Positions 10,276-21,500 of a DNA stretch of 64,000 nt are shown here, one piece after another (the first letter of the stretch is position 1; the number at the start of each line of letters is the position of its first letter). The notes beneath the pieces are model-generated. The model was not told the origin of the DNA. It worked only from the letters and a program-made list of their open reading frames with translations, and made no database searches. The translations under genes and the position numbers were made by a program. The stretch comes from Pycnococcus provasolii (Eukaryota > Chlorophyta > Pseudoscourfieldiophyceae > Pseudoscourfieldiales > Pycnococcaceae): contig OW568873.1 in NCBI GenBank assembly GCA_938743325.2, positions 744,001 to 808,000 of the forward strand, given 5' to 3'.

Positions 10276-11040
10276 TTAGCACTCGACGTAAACGCGCGGC
10301 CTGCTAAATGCCTTCTGCGCAGCTTCAATTTCTGCGAGGCGACGCTCCAGGTGAGCCTTGTGCTTGATTTGGCTCGGCGTTTCGATGACGAACGGCATCA
10401 TCTGTAAGCTGCGGTGTGTTTCCTCGTGCTGCTCGCTGAGTATGCGCAAGGTGTCCAGCCTCTCCTCCTCACCCATGAGCCGCATGCCCGGTGGTATGAG
10501 CTCCTCCTCCGCGCGCCGGCGTCGCTCTGCTGCCGCCTCTGCGAGTTCCACCTTGCGGTTGACGAGGTACCTGGGTATGGCACCCGCCGAGCGTCCCTTG
10601 GGCAGCTCCGGCGGTGGTGCACCCACCTCGTATTTCCTTGACTTGGTCGGCGCCGCGCTCTTCGGCGGCGGCGAGATCTTCGTGTTTTCCTTAATGAAGT
10701 TCCTCGACTCCTTGGACGGGCTTGTGGCGTCCGCTCCGTACAGCGCGGATTCGTTTTCGAGTTCCGGCACGGGTGTTGGCCCGCGGCTGTAGGCGGCTGC
10801 GCCGTATCCTGAGCTGGGCACTTCAGCGAGGCTTTTGGGGATGCGCCTGGCTTCCGGCACGCGTTCGGCGTCCCTCATCTTCAAGATCGACGTTCGGTTG
10901 CTGAGGTCTGCGACTAACTTTGCGTTTTCGCGCGCGTGGTTTTTCGGTTTCTGTCCTCGACGAACTTGTTCGTCACGCAGGCCGCGCACGGGGTTGAAGT
11001 ACGACGCGACTTGCGAGCTGTCTGTGTGGTGCGAAGGCAT
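10276..11040 (-). CDS. Enkurin-domain protein
   Basis: A 254-residue protein starting at the ATG at 11040 (MPSHHTDSSQ); the frame stays open upstream but that part is AT-rich flank. The C-terminal ~100 residues fit the enkurin domain: IPRYL near the start, PPGMRLMGEEER, a leucine-spaced helix, LPF-like MMPFVIETPSQ, then a lysine/arginine helix ending FSRPRVYVE. Enkurins are axonemal or centriolar microtubule-inner or adaptor proteins, so this suggests the alga has or recently had flagella. The N-terminal half is polar and probably disordered. The gene is convergent with the giant secreted protein (157-bp gap). Confidence 0.85.
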   Translation of the reverse strand: MPSHHTDSSQVASYFNPVRGLRDEQVRRGQKPKNHARENAKLVADLSNRTSILKMRDAERVPEARRIPKSLAEVPSSGYGAAAYSRGPTPVPELENESALYGADATSPSKESRNFIKENTKISPPPKSAAPTKSRKYEVGAPPPELPKGRSAGAIPRYLVNRKVELAEAAAERRRRAEEELIPPGMRLMGEEERLDTLRILSEQHEETHRSLQMMPFVIETPSQIKHKAHLERRLAEIEAAQKAFSRPRVYVEC

Positions 11041-11749
11041 ACTGTATGAAGAAAGGTAGATACGCCTGAGAAAGAAGCTGCAAGGAGAAGTGGTCAATGC
11101 TAATGCTAATATTAGGAGCACGTAAGGCTTGTAACTGCAGAAAGTAAACAATTAAAAATGAAAACGAAAACGAAAATGAAAATGAAATGAAGACGCGTGT
11201 GCAAGTTAGTTGTACCAACTAAGAGTTAAAAAAGCGAAGGGGGCAAGTGGGCCTGGCAAGCAAGAAGAGCTCTCTCTGGCCGAGCACTGGCCACTGGGGG
11301 GGGGAAGTTTGAATCTTGCGCTTTAAAAAGCAACCCCAGGGAAAGGCCAGAGCTCTAGCTGGCAAGTTTTGCCGCAAGGCTTCGAAGGGCTGAAGGGCTG
11401 AAGGAAGGGGCAAGCAAGGGTTTGAAAAAGGTAAGTACCAACTAAGCTTAAGGTAGTTCTCTAGGTGCTTGAAAAGGCCACCTACATACCTTGTCTAAGG
11501 TTTACCTACGATAGCTAGACAGCTAGTCGTACGGTAGGCCGGCTCAGCATCCCCGTACTTTACCACGGTAAATGTTTTTTAAGGTTACAGTATGTACATA
11601 CATAGGCCGCGGGCGTTCTAACCTTAGGCTCAAGTCTTGAGATGTTCGAAGGACCTCTTCGAAATTCGAAGGACTCTCCTTGGAGGAGACCGGAGACCTG
11701 GAAGGACTGGACCTGGAGGAGGTTCCAATCATCCTATCCTATCATAGTC

Positions 11750-11997
11750 TACCGTGGTAGTATGACATTTCCCCTAAAACATGACCGCCAAAAGTTCCAA
11801 AGTTTGATTTCTCGACCTTCGGACGCGACCAAAAAAAAAGTTGAAAAAGTTTGCGCTGGGCCGTAACCAGCGAAATGGTCGCAAAATCAAACTTTTGAGG
11901 GCCCTAACCTCATAGGGGGCGAATTGGTCGCAAAATCAAACTTTGGGGAAAAACTTTGGCGGTCATGTTTTCGGGGAAATGTCATATTCTATGGTAA
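11750..11997. mobile_element. Fold-back/MITE-like inverted repeat element
   Basis: Left arm 11761-11816 and right arm 11926-11986 are reverse complements with a few mismatches. They share TATGACATTTCCCC, AAACATGACCGCC and CAAAGTTTGATTT-type blocks. Weaker complementarity (TACC[A/G]T[A/G]G) extends the arms outward to about 11750 and 11997. An extra direct copy of GGTCGCAAAATCAAACTTT lies in the loop at about 11877. There is no coding capacity. The form fits a non-autonomous DNA element (MITE) or a long hairpin; no target duplication is obvious. Confidence 0.6.
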
Positions 11998-12042
11998 AAC
12001 TTTAACGCGAGGGAATCGGTTAGGGTGTTCAAGAAAAAGAAC

Positions 12043-12080
12043 ATTAGGGTTAGGGTTAGCGAGCGGTTAGGGTTAGGGTT
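12043..12080. repeat. Interstitial telomere-like TTAGGG cluster
   Basis: Two short runs of TTAGGGTTAGGGTTA separated by GCGAGCGG, about 185 bases upstream of the ATG at 12265. Similar arrays precede other genes in the window. Confidence 0.75.
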
Positions 12081-12264
12081 ACGAGAGGAGGAGACTCCCA
12101 GATTTCGATTTCGATTTCGATTTGAGATATCTTCCCCCTTCTTCTATGATTTTATCCTACGGCCCCGCAATCCACCCATTCAACCGCGGTCTCCTATTAT
12201 TGGCTCGCCGCCCCTGAATTCAGGTTCCCCTCACACTAAACTTTAAAGGACGAAGTGGTTTGTC

Positions 12265-13278
12265 ATGTCGGACATTAATGCCAATGCCGCTCCTGGTGAC
12301 ATGTCACATGATCCTTTGGAGTCTTCCTCCCCGGACTCCTTCCTAGGGGACGATACCGTCTCTGTATACAGCTCCGAGCCGACGCCGTACAGTGCACCCG
12401 TCGGATCCGCCGCAGCCTCGCGCGTGCTCCAGGCCGTGCTCTCGAAGTCGTACACAGTCGCGCGAGTTGACATACGCAGACCAGCATTCATACAAAAAGC
12501 CGAATACGGGAACGGGGGACTGTACGCAGACAACGCATATCAAGCGCCATCATCAAGCGGCGCGTTTGGGTTCGCCGACGCGTCAGGAGGACGCACGGGT
12601 GCGCGCGTCATGCTCGAACGAGTCTGGGAAATGCCGCTGCCGAGCTTCGTCGTCAAAACCGCATCCGCCATTAAAAGAAGTGCAGGAAGACTAGGCAAGA
12701 AAAACAAAAAAACCGCCGCCAAGGCGTACAGGGAAATCGTCGCTGACACGCACCCGTTCGTGCCCAACCACCCCAGCGAACGTGCCATCACAAGCGACTT
12801 TCTGCGACGACCCACAAACAGCGGGAACGCGTCGCTCTGCGTCGGCGCAAACTTCGACGTCGACAGGAGCGTGCTCGACCCGTGCTTGCACGTCGACGCG
12901 GGGCCCATCAGTATCGGAATCCTGCCCACACCAACGTTGCGCGCCGAGGCGTGGATCTCGGACATCATACCGCGAGGAGACCTCGCGCTCAGGCTGCGCT
13001 ACGAGTGCCCGCTCGCGTCCTACCGCGAGTTTTACCGGTCGCCCGCAAGCCTCATGATCACGCTGCATAGCACGGGAACGGGACTGCGCATCAGAAGCAC
13101 GCCGTCGAAGGCGCGCAGCGGCATACAGTTCGAGGAGAGAATGCTGCCTGTTGGACCGAACGCCGCGATGAACGTCGGAGGAACGCTCGAGTTCTCGCAG
13201 CAATTCCCCGTGCCTGAAGGACGCGACCTCGTGCGTGTTCGTCTCGACGCCCTCGGTTTTGCCGCAAAGCTGCCATGA
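12265..13278 (+). CDS. Hypothetical protein, beta-rich C-terminal half
   Basis: A 337-residue protein from the ATG at 12265; I do not recognise the family. The first 130 residues are Ser/Ala/Asp-rich and probably flexible. A short basic helix (about 135-155, SAGRLGKKNKKTAAK) follows. Residues about 200-337 show alternating hydrophobic/polar strands (ISIGILPTPTLRAEAWI, LALRLRYECPL, SLMITLHSTG, LEFSQQFPV, VRVRLDALGFAAKL) like a beta-barrel or beta-sandwich. A plastid or mitochondrial outer-envelope barrel is possible but unproven. It faces SnRK2 tail to tail. Confidence 0.75.
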   Translation: MSDINANAAPGDMSHDPLESSSPDSFLGDDTVSVYSSEPTPYSAPVGSAAASRVLQAVLSKSYTVARVDIRRPAFIQKAEYGNGGLYADNAYQAPSSSGAFGFADASGGRTGARVMLERVWEMPLPSFVVKTASAIKRSAGRLGKKNKKTAAKAYREIVADTHPFVPNHPSERAITSDFLRRPTNSGNASLCVGANFDVDRSVLDPCLHVDAGPISIGILPTPTLRAEAWISDIIPRGDLALRLRYECPLASYREFYRSPASLMITLHSTGTGLRIRSTPSKARSGIQFEERMLPVGPNAAMNVGGTLEFSQQFPVPEGRDLVRVRLDALGFAAKLP

Positions 13279-13613
13279 ACATTTAACAAAAAGAAAAGTC
13301 TAAGATCGCTCGTTCAGTAATGGAGTGTACTTCACTTTGTCCAACGGTCGTCCATTCACACCATTCGCACTCACCGTTCAGAAGCGCAGGGCAACTAGTT
13401 GTACATGGTGCGAGTGATTTCGAAGCTACAATCAGGGTGCTTTTCGCTGGCGTCCAGCGTGAGAGCTCCACTTGCGCTTGTTGTCATTGTGTCCGTCGTC
13501 GTGATCGCCAACAAACGTATACACCATGCTTTATGAACGTACGGTTCTAACATTAGGTCAAGGAAGGTTGAAACAAAAAATCAAAGGGTACTGTATTGTC
13601 ATAACACGAATTC
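13279..13613. other. Shared 3' spacer of convergent genes
   Basis: 335 bases between two convergent stops. No coding frame or strong repeat is visible; probably the two 3' UTRs. Confidence 0.5.
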
Positions 13614-14597
13614 TCAACTGAAGTCATCGTCGTCCAACATCATGTCGTCGCCGGCCGCACCATCACCTCCGTTCGGGTTGACGGCCGCCGCCTCGACGAT
13701 TTGCTGGATTTGCTCAATCGTCTGGGTCGACTCGGGAGCGAGAGCGCCGTCGGCGGCGCCCATAGACGGCAAGTTGGTCTGGAACCACGGGTGTGCCTTG
13801 ATCTGCGCGATGGTGATGCGCTGCTCCGGGTTGGCGACAAAAATGGATGCGAGCAGGGACTGGCACTCGGCGGTGATGCCGAGATTCGACGGAATGCTGT
13901 ACTTCACGCTGCATATGCGCATGATGGACTTTTTGAAGTTCTTCGGGTCATCCGGGTCCTCGAACGGGTAAGCGCCCACGAGCATCACGAACAGTGTCAC
14001 GCCGCAGCACCACACGTCCGCGCGGTAGCCGTCGTACTTTTTCGTCTGCAGAACCTCCGGGGCGATGTACGCGGGCGTTCCCACGGTGGTTTTCGGATCG
14101 CTGTCGCTGCTGCTCTTGGAGTACCCAAAGTCGCAGATCTTAAGTCGCGGCGCGCCGTTGCCGTCGGCGCCGCGGTCGAGCAGCGCGTTTTCGAGCTTCA
14201 AATCTCGGTGGCAGACGCCTCGGCTGTGGCAGTACTCCACACCACTTATTAGCTGCTGAAAGAAGTAGCGCGCCTCCGCCTCCTTGAACGATCCGGAGTC
14301 GACGATGCGGTCGAACAGCTCTCCTCCTGATGCGTACTCCATGACGATGCACAGGTGACTTTCGGTGAGCAGCACTTCCCTGAACCCTATGATGTGCGGG
14401 TGCCTGAGTTGTCTGTGGTTGAGGATCTCCCGCGCGACGTTGTGGTCAATCTTGTCGCCGCGAGGCAGGAACTTGACGGCGACCACCGCCCCAGTCGCCC
14501 TGTGCTTGGCCAGCTTGGCCACGCCGAAGTTTCCGCTTCCGATCACCTTGGACGACACGAGGTCGTAGCTTTCGTTGAACTTGGGCAGGTTCGCCAT
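13614..14597 (-). CDS. SnRK2: SnRK2-type serine/threonine protein kinase
   Basis: A 327-residue kinase. The ATG at 14597 ([12 protein letters not shown]) puts the start at the usual SnRK2 position; the longer frame begins with GTG and reaches a stop without any ATG. Visible: glycine loop [16 protein letters not shown] lysine, HRDLKLEN catalytic loop, DFGYSK magnesium loop, GTPAYIAPE activation segment, and HPWF at the end of the kinase domain. The tail ([10 protein letters not shown], then [10 protein letters not shown]) resembles the SnRK2 box plus acidic domain of plant osmotic-stress/ABA kinases. In algae such kinases are tied to osmotic and nutrient, including sulfur, stress. A CAG at the edge of the open frame just upstream could be a splice acceptor, so a spliced 5' exon cannot be excluded. 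Confidence 0.93.
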   Translation of the reverse strand: MANLPKFNESYDLVSSKVIGSGNFGVAKLAKHRATGAVVAVKFLPRGDKIDHNVAREILNHRQLRHPHIIGFREVLLTESHLCIVMEYASGGELFDRIVDSGSFKEAEARYFFQQLISGVEYCHSRGVCHRDLKLENALLDRGADGNGAPRLKICDFGYSKSSSDSDPKTTVGTPAYIAPEVLQTKKYDGYRADVWCCGVTLFVMLVGAYPFEDPDDPKNFKKSIMRICSVKYSIPSNLGITAECQSLLASIFVANPEQRITIAQIKAHPWFQTNLPSMGAADGALAPESTQTIEQIQQIVEAAAVNPNGGDGAAGDDMMLDDDDFS

Positions 14598-16138
14598 GTT
14601 TGCGAGGACGGCCGAGAAGTTGGTTGCCGAGCCGTTGTGTTTGGGGCTGTCCGTACTTCGAGGGCCGCCAAGGCAGCACGCCACCTGCTTAATCTTGCCT
14701 CTCTCTACGAAGAGCTTGGCTTCGAGCCTTTAGGAACGCAAGAAGCCAACGAGCTTCTTAAAACAATTAAAAATATATATATGCACCTGAGGAGACGACT
14801 TAGATACGATAGTATCACGGGTATATGGACCCTTAGGTAGGTGCTGTGAATAAACCTTCACAAAGCGAAGAACAGCTGCGTGCGAAACCTTAAAACTGTA
14901 TTCTTGCTGGCGGTGGACGGGTGGAGGGAGTGCTTTGCTTGAGTTGAGCCTTGAGGTTGGGTGGGTAAGTACTAGTTTATTCAGCCTTCAGCCTTCCTTA
15001 AGTGGTGGCTCTGCCAAAGCTGAGAAGAGTATCGCAACTTTCTACCCGTAAAGTATCTCTCACATAGAGCTCTCCAAGCAGGCCATGCAAAGAGACTGCA
15101 GCGGAGTGCTGTGTGCCGGGCGGCGTTGCCTAACCTGATTCCAGTTACAGGATTCGACCAGGCCTGTTCTGTCGCCTTCCTCAAACAAACAAGCAAACAA
15201 ACAAACAAACAGGATCAGGATGGCCAGCAGGGATACTGTACATACCTCATGTGGTCAGTGGTGGACCTATGTAGTCTATGTAAGTCCATGCGTGAAGCTT
15301 TCCCATCGCCCTTTGAAATTGTGATATCACGGCGAGCTTGAGAGGCCCGTCCGACGGCGAGGCTACGATAAGTTACGAGAGGCAGCAGAGCTCCCTCCTT
15401 TCCTCCTTTTCCTAATAAGGGACAGTGTACGTATTCGGGTTTCCAGGAGAAGTGCTGTATGTTTGTGGTTTAGCCAGGAGCCACGCCACGCGGCTAATAA
15501 AGCAGCTACATAAAAGCAGTGTAAGAGTATTCTAGGTAGCTGCTCATACATGCGTCGCCTCAGGCTGTCCGAAGAACAGTCCGCTCAACGCACCGCACCG
15601 CCCCGCACCGCCCCTCAAATAGCCATACACACGGCTATAGCCCAATACACGGCTTAAGCCAGCCGCGTCAAGCAAGACAGCACAGCCTTAAGCCATAGGC
15701 ATAGGCATAGGGTGTCTCTCGTAGCGCATAACCATAAGACAGGCTCTAGAGGCTGCTTATTACTGCTTACTGCTTATTACTTGGCGTGTGCGTGCGTGCG
15801 CGTGTGTGCGTGTGCGTGTGCGTGTTTATCGTATAGGTAGTGCACTGCTTCTTCTTCCCTCTCCTTCAGCCCTGGTTTCCTTTGTTTCGGTGTTCTCGCG
15901 CCGTTTCGGTTTTCACGTTTCGGTATCACTGGCGGCCAGTCTCACGTCTCAGGCCTGCTTTTGGAACGATTTTCTTGCTCGTTGTTTGCGGCCGGCGAGT
16001 TCCTGTATCTGCACCCTCTCAGAGAGAGAGAGAGAGAGACTCGCGCGCATTCAAGTTACGCATCTCGAGCTCAGACTCCACAAATCACACCACATCGCAG
16101 ACCGCAGCCTCACTCGGATAGGGTACACGACGCACCAT
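14598..16138. other. 1.5-kb divergent intergenic region with simple repeats
   Basis: This lies between SnRK2 (-) and the EGF/RING gene (+). It contains (AAAC)n at about 15183-15210, CCGCACCG-type repeats near 15590-15615, repeated GCCATAGGCATAGG words near 15690-15715, a GT/GC-rich run at 15783-15830 and a (GA)9 tract at 16021-16038 just before the ATG. No gene is supported. Confidence 0.55.
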
Positions 16139-18532
16139 ATGGCCATGATGACAAGCAAAACGCACATCGTCAACATCAACCGTCGTCAGACAAGAGCTGC
16201 CTTTTTTCTGCTACTCTGCTTATCAGCACTCACGCGAACGCAAGCGCAGTCGAGCAGCAACAAAAAAAGCATCAACACGCCCATCACCATTGCCCTCGAC
16301 GTGCACCACGTGTATCCGCAGAAGGAGCTAAAGGCTGGTGAGGAGACGTTGTTCGAAATCAACCCGGAGGTGTGCAGGGAAAACGGCAGGCACGTGCTAT
16401 TCAAGTTCCTGACGGTGGAGATTTGGGCCGAAGGTCTGCAGCACGCCGAGACGCACATCGCCACGCAGGCGGGAGGAACGACGCCGCAAGGTGATAACGC
16501 GAACAAGGCGGACCCCATGCTCAGCCTAAGGCATCTCGCCGAGCCCGTCGTCACGTACGACAGCACGAGCCGGTGGACGTTGAGAGGAAACACCACGGCA
16601 GATCTGGAGTCGTACCAGCTGCTGAGCCCGTACCACCGCGTGACGACGCAGCTCCGGGATGGGAAGTACTACGCCAAGGTGACGAACGTGGACAAGTGGA
16701 TGAAGGGGTCATTCAAGTACTTCATACGCGCAGAGTGCAACGAAGAGCCGCCATGCCCGAGCCCGACGCTGAAGCACCACCCGCAGGATTCGCCGGCGAA
16801 TCCTTCGAAGATTCGCGACGAGTACGAGCCGCTGCAATGCGCGGGCAAGGGAACGTGCAAACAGCCCGTGAACTTCGTGACGCGAGCCTCGGATCGTGGT
16901 CAGTGCGAGTGCGAGAACGGCTACGGAGGCGTGGGCTGCGAGGTGAAGACAACCACGCTGGTGCGGGAGGAGTGGACGCGCAGCAACGCGGCGATCGCGG
17001 AGTGGAAGTACTACTCCATCACGATCAACCCGCTCGAGGGAAGGTCGCAGAGCCTTCTCGTCGAGATGTCCCGACGGCGCGGCGACCCCGTGCTTTTCGT
17101 CAAGCATGCCGACGACGGGTTCCTCATGGGCGGATTACCCACCGTGTTCGACTACCGCGAGTTTGCGGACACGAACAGCTTCCGCAGCCGTCTCAACTAC
17201 CACTACCGCTTGCTGGAGAATGTGCGAGCGGGCAAGTACTACATCGCGGTGTTTAACAACGACGTGTACATCCAGGAGGATGCCGACTTCTCGGTGCGCG
17301 TCATTTCGGCAACCACGCGATTGCCAAACTCCATAGGCAGCGGCACCGGGCTGTGCCCAGCACAGTGTCACGCGTTTGAGGATCCGCCGCAGGGGAGATG
17401 CGACATGACCGGATTTGGGAAGGATCAGTGCGTGTGCAATCAAGGCTTTGGCGGGCCAATGTGCGAGGGCATGGAGACGACGGTCGAGCTTGGCAGAAGC
17501 GTGGAAGCGATCATCGCGCCCGCGCGATGGTTGTACTTCAAGATCAACATCGAGGCAAAGGGGAAGAGCGGTTCCATATCGAGGCCTCTGCAGGTGATAC
17601 TGCGCAAGGAGGGTGGCCACCCTGTTTTGCTTGCAAGGCGAGAAGAGTACCCCACGCTGCTCAAGAACGACTTCATCTTCACGATGAGTCAGCACCTTGA
17701 TCCAGAGACGACCTTCCAGGTCAAGCCATCCGACATCGTGCCGGGACTGTACATTTTTGCCGTGTACAACATGGACTACTACGAGCATGAAAGCTCACAC
17801 GTGAAAGTGAGCGTCGAAATGGCCAAGGATTCCTACCTAGAGGTGAACCCGTTTATGAGCATCATCCTCGGTGTCATTAGCTCGATGTTCCTCTGCCTAT
17901 TCATGTCCGTCTGCAAAAAGCTGTTCTACCGCCATTCGCGCATGGGGGCAGACAATCCGGAGGCGTCCGCACTGCAGACTGTGCTTGCGAATGTGGGCAT
18001 GGGTGCTGCCGGCGTAGGCCTAGGAGGGGAACGGCAGCGGCAGGGTCTTACAACGGAGGAGATTGATGCAATACCGGAAAAGCTGTTCTCCGAGAGCATG
18101 TGCCCGAAGGAAGACGCGCACTGTGCCGTTTGCCTTGGCGAATATGAGGTTGGAGAGTCGGTGAAGGAACTTCCATGTGACGCGAAGCACGTGTTCCATA
18201 AGGAATGCATCACGCAGTGGCTGCAGACCTCCACGCTATGCCCTCTTTGCCGGATGGACATTTCTCCAGATCGACGCAATAGCCAACCCAGCACAGCGGC
18301 GGCAGGCGATGACAACGGAGTTGGTGCGGCATCAGATGGTGAGATGCGTGTGGAAATCCAGCTTGATGAGCAAAACCCCGCAAGTCAAGCAGAAGTGACG
18401 GAGAACTCGCGTACTCACAACGTGGTTTCACAGCCATTAACACCTCAGCGTGGTAGAAATGGCCCGTCAACTGCATTGGTTGCTAGCCCTCCTCGGACGC
18501 CACCCGGTACGATTGAAGACGATGCGCCATAG
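16139..18532 (+). CDS. EGF-like, single-pass membrane RING-H2 protein (probable E3 ligase)
   Basis: A 797-residue type I membrane protein. The ATG at 16139 precedes a signal peptide (AAFFLLLCLSALTRTQAQ). The ectodomain alternates beta-modules ending in similar words (GKYYAKVTNVD, GKYYIAVFNND, GLYIFAVYNMD) with two EGF-like modules (about 234-270 with CECENGYGGVGC, and 405-443 with CVCNQGFGGPMC). One transmembrane segment lies at about 571-592. The cytosolic part holds a RING-H2 finger (about 662-705): CAVC, CDAKHVFHKEC, CPLC, with all eight ligands present. The tail is disordered. This suggests ubiquitination triggered by luminal or surface events, similar in plan to PA-TM-RING ligases but with a different ectodomain. 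It is convergent with the next gene (51-bp gap). Confidence 0.85.
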   Translation: MAMMTSKTHIVNINRRQTRAAFFLLLCLSALTRTQAQSSSNKKSINTPITIALDVHHVYPQKELKAGEETLFEINPEVCRENGRHVLFKFLTVEIWAEGLQHAETHIATQAGGTTPQGDNANKADPMLSLRHLAEPVVTYDSTSRWTLRGNTTADLESYQLLSPYHRVTTQLRDGKYYAKVTNVDKWMKGSFKYFIRAECNEEPPCPSPTLKHHPQDSPANPSKIRDEYEPLQCAGKGTCKQPVNFVTRASDRGQCECENGYGGVGCEVKTTTLVREEWTRSNAAIAEWKYYSITINPLEGRSQSLLVEMSRRRGDPVLFVKHADDGFLMGGLPTVFDYREFADTNSFRSRLNYHYRLLENVRAGKYYIAVFNNDVYIQEDADFSVRVISATTRLPNSIGSGTGLCPAQCHAFEDPPQGRCDMTGFGKDQCVCNQGFGGPMCEGMETTVELGRSVEAIIAPARWLYFKINIEAKGKSGSISRPLQVILRKEGGHPVLLARREEYPTLLKNDFIFTMSQHLDPETTFQVKPSDIVPGLYIFAVYNMDYYEHESSHVKVSVEMAKDSYLEVNPFMSIILGVISSMFLCLFMSVCKKLFYRHSRMGADNPEASALQTVLANVGMGAAGVGLGGERQRQGLTTEEIDAIPEKLFSESMCPKEDAHCAVCLGEYEVGESVKELPCDAKHVFHKECITQWLQTSTLCPLCRMDISPDRRNSQPSTAAAGDDNGVGAASDGEMRVEIQLDEQNPASQAEVTENSRTHNVVSQPLTPQRGRNGPSTALVASPPRTPPGTIEDDAP

Positions 18533-18583
18533 GATGTAAAAACACAAAAAAGTTCTCTTTTAATCTTTTGGCTTAATGTTACT

Positions 18584-21500
18584 TCAGTCGTCGTCGTCGT
18601 CGTCGTCGTCGATGCCGCGCCCGCTTTCTCTGCCACTCAACGTGCGCACGAGGTCAGCGCCCACGGCATCAGCTGTGTCAGCAACAGCGGCGCCGAAGTG
18701 TCTCTTCGTGCTCTCCACCTCGGCGGTGGTGCGCTCGAGTGCCGCCAAGGCGCACGAGTTGGCAACCTCCGCCGCCGCCAACGCGTCTTCCTTCGCAGCC
18801 TCCGCGAGCTCAACGCGATGCTCCAAGAGCTCGATTTGCGACTGCGCAGCCTCGAGCTCCTCCTCGAGATATTGAATGCGAGCCTCCGTGCTCCTCGGGC
18901 GTCCATCCACCATGGTCGCACTGCTCCGGAGTGCCTTGGCTCTTCTCTCGCGTTCCTCAAGGCTTTTAATGCGCTCCGCCTCGCGCAGCTGAGCCACCTC
19001 AGCCTGGGCCATGGAAAGAGCTTTCTCAGCCTCTTGGCGAGCGGCCGATTCTGATGACAGACGTGCATTGCACGTGCTTAGCTCTGCCGCCATGCGCGAT
19101 ATGCGTTCGCCCGCAGCCGCCTCGATGGCCGCCGCCTTCGCATGCAGCTCCGCTTCGCGGCGTGCAAGTTTCGCGCGCTCTTCGGCCACCGCGCGGCTAG
19201 CTGCCTCAGCCTCCCTAGCTGATGCGATAGCTCTAGCGTTCGCAGACGAGAGCTCCTCGCGCAGTTGGTCCGCCACCTTGAGACCTTGGGAAACAGCCGA
19301 CTCGGATGCGCTAAGCTCTGCAGCAAGCCGTCGAGCGTCCTGCCCAAGGCGCTTTGCCGCCTCCTCGGCATTCGCTCGCCTCCCCGCCTCCGCGGACGCC
19401 GCGGATGAAGACGCTTCTGCCGCCGCGTGCGATTCTGCGACGCGCCGGCGCTCCGCGGCGAGAATGCGTTTCAGGTCGCGTTGCGCCCTTACCGCTTCGC
19501 CGCGACGCTCACGCTCTTCCTTTGTTCGCAAGTTTGCCAAGGCGAGCGACTCGCGGCACGCCTCCAGCGCCTGCGCTGCGCCAACAGCCGCTGCGCGGTC
19601 AATGCGCCGCTTCTCCTCGAGAGCGTTCAAGCGCTCTTCAGCAGCCACCGCGGCTGCCGTTGCCGCCGCGCCTTCCTCGAGTAGGGGACATGCAATGATC
19701 CATGACGGGTCGGGCACGACGCGACCTGACAAGTCGTTGCAGCCACCGAGAGCGATGAGGCCGCCCGAGGCGCCCAGGCTGACCACTCCATGGCCAACGC
19801 GCGAGCTCGGCATAGCTCTCGTGTTACCCGAGGTGGCCTGATCAACGTGTGCAAAGCCCGCGAGCATTGGTCCTGGGCGCCATGAACCGCTGGAGAGATC
19901 GAGAAGGTGAACGCGTGCCATATCCTCACCAAGGAGCACGGCAACTCCTGCATCCTCCTCCACCGCGATCGCGTCATTTCCTGCTCTTGCCGCGGTTGCC
20001 GCCGCCGCTGGCAGAGCGCCGGAAACGCGTTGGCATGTCCACGGAGGAGTGCGGCCTCCATCAGTCGCCACGGAGCCGTGTCGTGGCGGAGACATCACAT
20101 ACGCAGCGGCGTCCTCTCCGTCGTTGGCGTTGCGGTAACCTCCCGCAAGGATGCCGCCAAACACAACAACGGAGCCATCGGCCATCGGTACGATAGCCGC
20201 GCCGCGTCTCGGGCGAGGTGGTGGGTCGCCAGTCAGCTCGATGGGATGCCACACGCCATTCGACACATCGAGACTGAGCAGACGATTCGTGTGTCCTATT
20301 CCCGAGGCGTATCCTCCAAAGAGGATCACGCATCCAGTCTGGTTGTGGTAGCAAGCAGCTGCTCCAGCGAGTGCGGGCGGAGGCTGTCCATCGTAGGGAA
20401 GGTGAAGGGCAACGCGCGACCATGTTGCGGCAAGAGGGGGCGCTCTGCTGGCACTCGTCGTCGCACCGTCGGCATCGGCAGAGGCGGGAACCTTAGGCGC
20501 ACGTATCGCGACGACGTGGCAATCATTCATCTCGCGCCGGCCATCGTGGCCGCCGAATAGAAGCCACGCCGATCCGCCGGGCAAGACGACGCTAGCCACC
20601 TCAGATCGCGCGGCGGGTGCAGCGCCCGATGCGACAAACGGATGAAGGGCAACCGCATCGACACCACCGTCTCGTCCCGTTGCTGTGGCGAGGACAGCAA
20701 GCTCCGCGACAGCGGTGCCATGCTGTGCTCGGCCTCCAAACAAAACAGCCGCGCATTTGCCGAGACCTGCGTCTGCGCCACCGGGCACGCGTAAAGCTGC
20801 GACGGCAGCGCCTGCGCGACCTACGTTTGGCGTCACGCCACGCACCGGCCGCCAAGCCAGCGGTGGCGCGAGCGCGTACCCAAAGTCCGACGCGCCGTCA
20901 TCTTTCAGCGGCCCAAGCGCGATGGCACGGCACCTTGCGGCGGCGAGAGCCTGCGCATCTGCGCTGCGAGCAGCGGCCGCCGCGTCCGAAGCCCGGCGAG
21001 CCTCGGCGGCGGCAGCATTCGCAGCATCTGCGCGAGATGCGGCTGCCTTTGCGCTCGCCACTGCCGATGCCGCGTCGGATGCAAAGCCTGCACACCGGGC
21101 ACTCGCAACGGTTGCGCGCCAGCTTGCCAGGCAGTACAGCAGAAGCGCGTCCATCGCCCCCTCCTCTGCAGCTCGTCGCTGTCTTGCAAGCGCGCGTCCC
21201 ACCGCGATGGCTGCATCAGCCGTCGCACGCGCTGCGCGCGCTTGGGCACGCCATCCTCGCATCATGCTGAGCAGGCGGCCGTGCAGCAGTTTTGCGGCGG
21301 CACGCCGGCGCAGGCGCAGCTGCTGCGCGATGTGCCTCCACGACGATAGGCTTGCGAACGCCCGCGCTCGCGTCAAGGATGCGAGGCGCGCTGCCAGCTT
21401 TCCGTCGCGCACGTTGCGCAGCCTTACGCGGTACGATGCGGCATCCGCCCATCCGATGAGAGCCGAGCGTGCCCCTCGGCGCATCCAGGAGACGGCTGCT

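Larger units (their letters stand above)
11041..12264. other. 1.2-kb head-to-head intergenic region
   Basis: This separates two divergently transcribed genes. It holds A-rich stretches (11150-11190), a G9 run near 11297, a fold-back element (11750-11997) and two short TTAGGG clusters at 12043-12080. I see no convincing coding frame. Confidence 0.6.

Noticed and set aside
15120-15180. Possible tRNA from a GATTCGACC word
   Set aside because: No cloverleaf stems or acceptor pairing could be found around it.
15788-16138. Upstream start of the EGF/RING protein
   Set aside because: It begins at a GTG in a GT repeat and places 117 non-conserved residues before a clear signal peptide at 16139.
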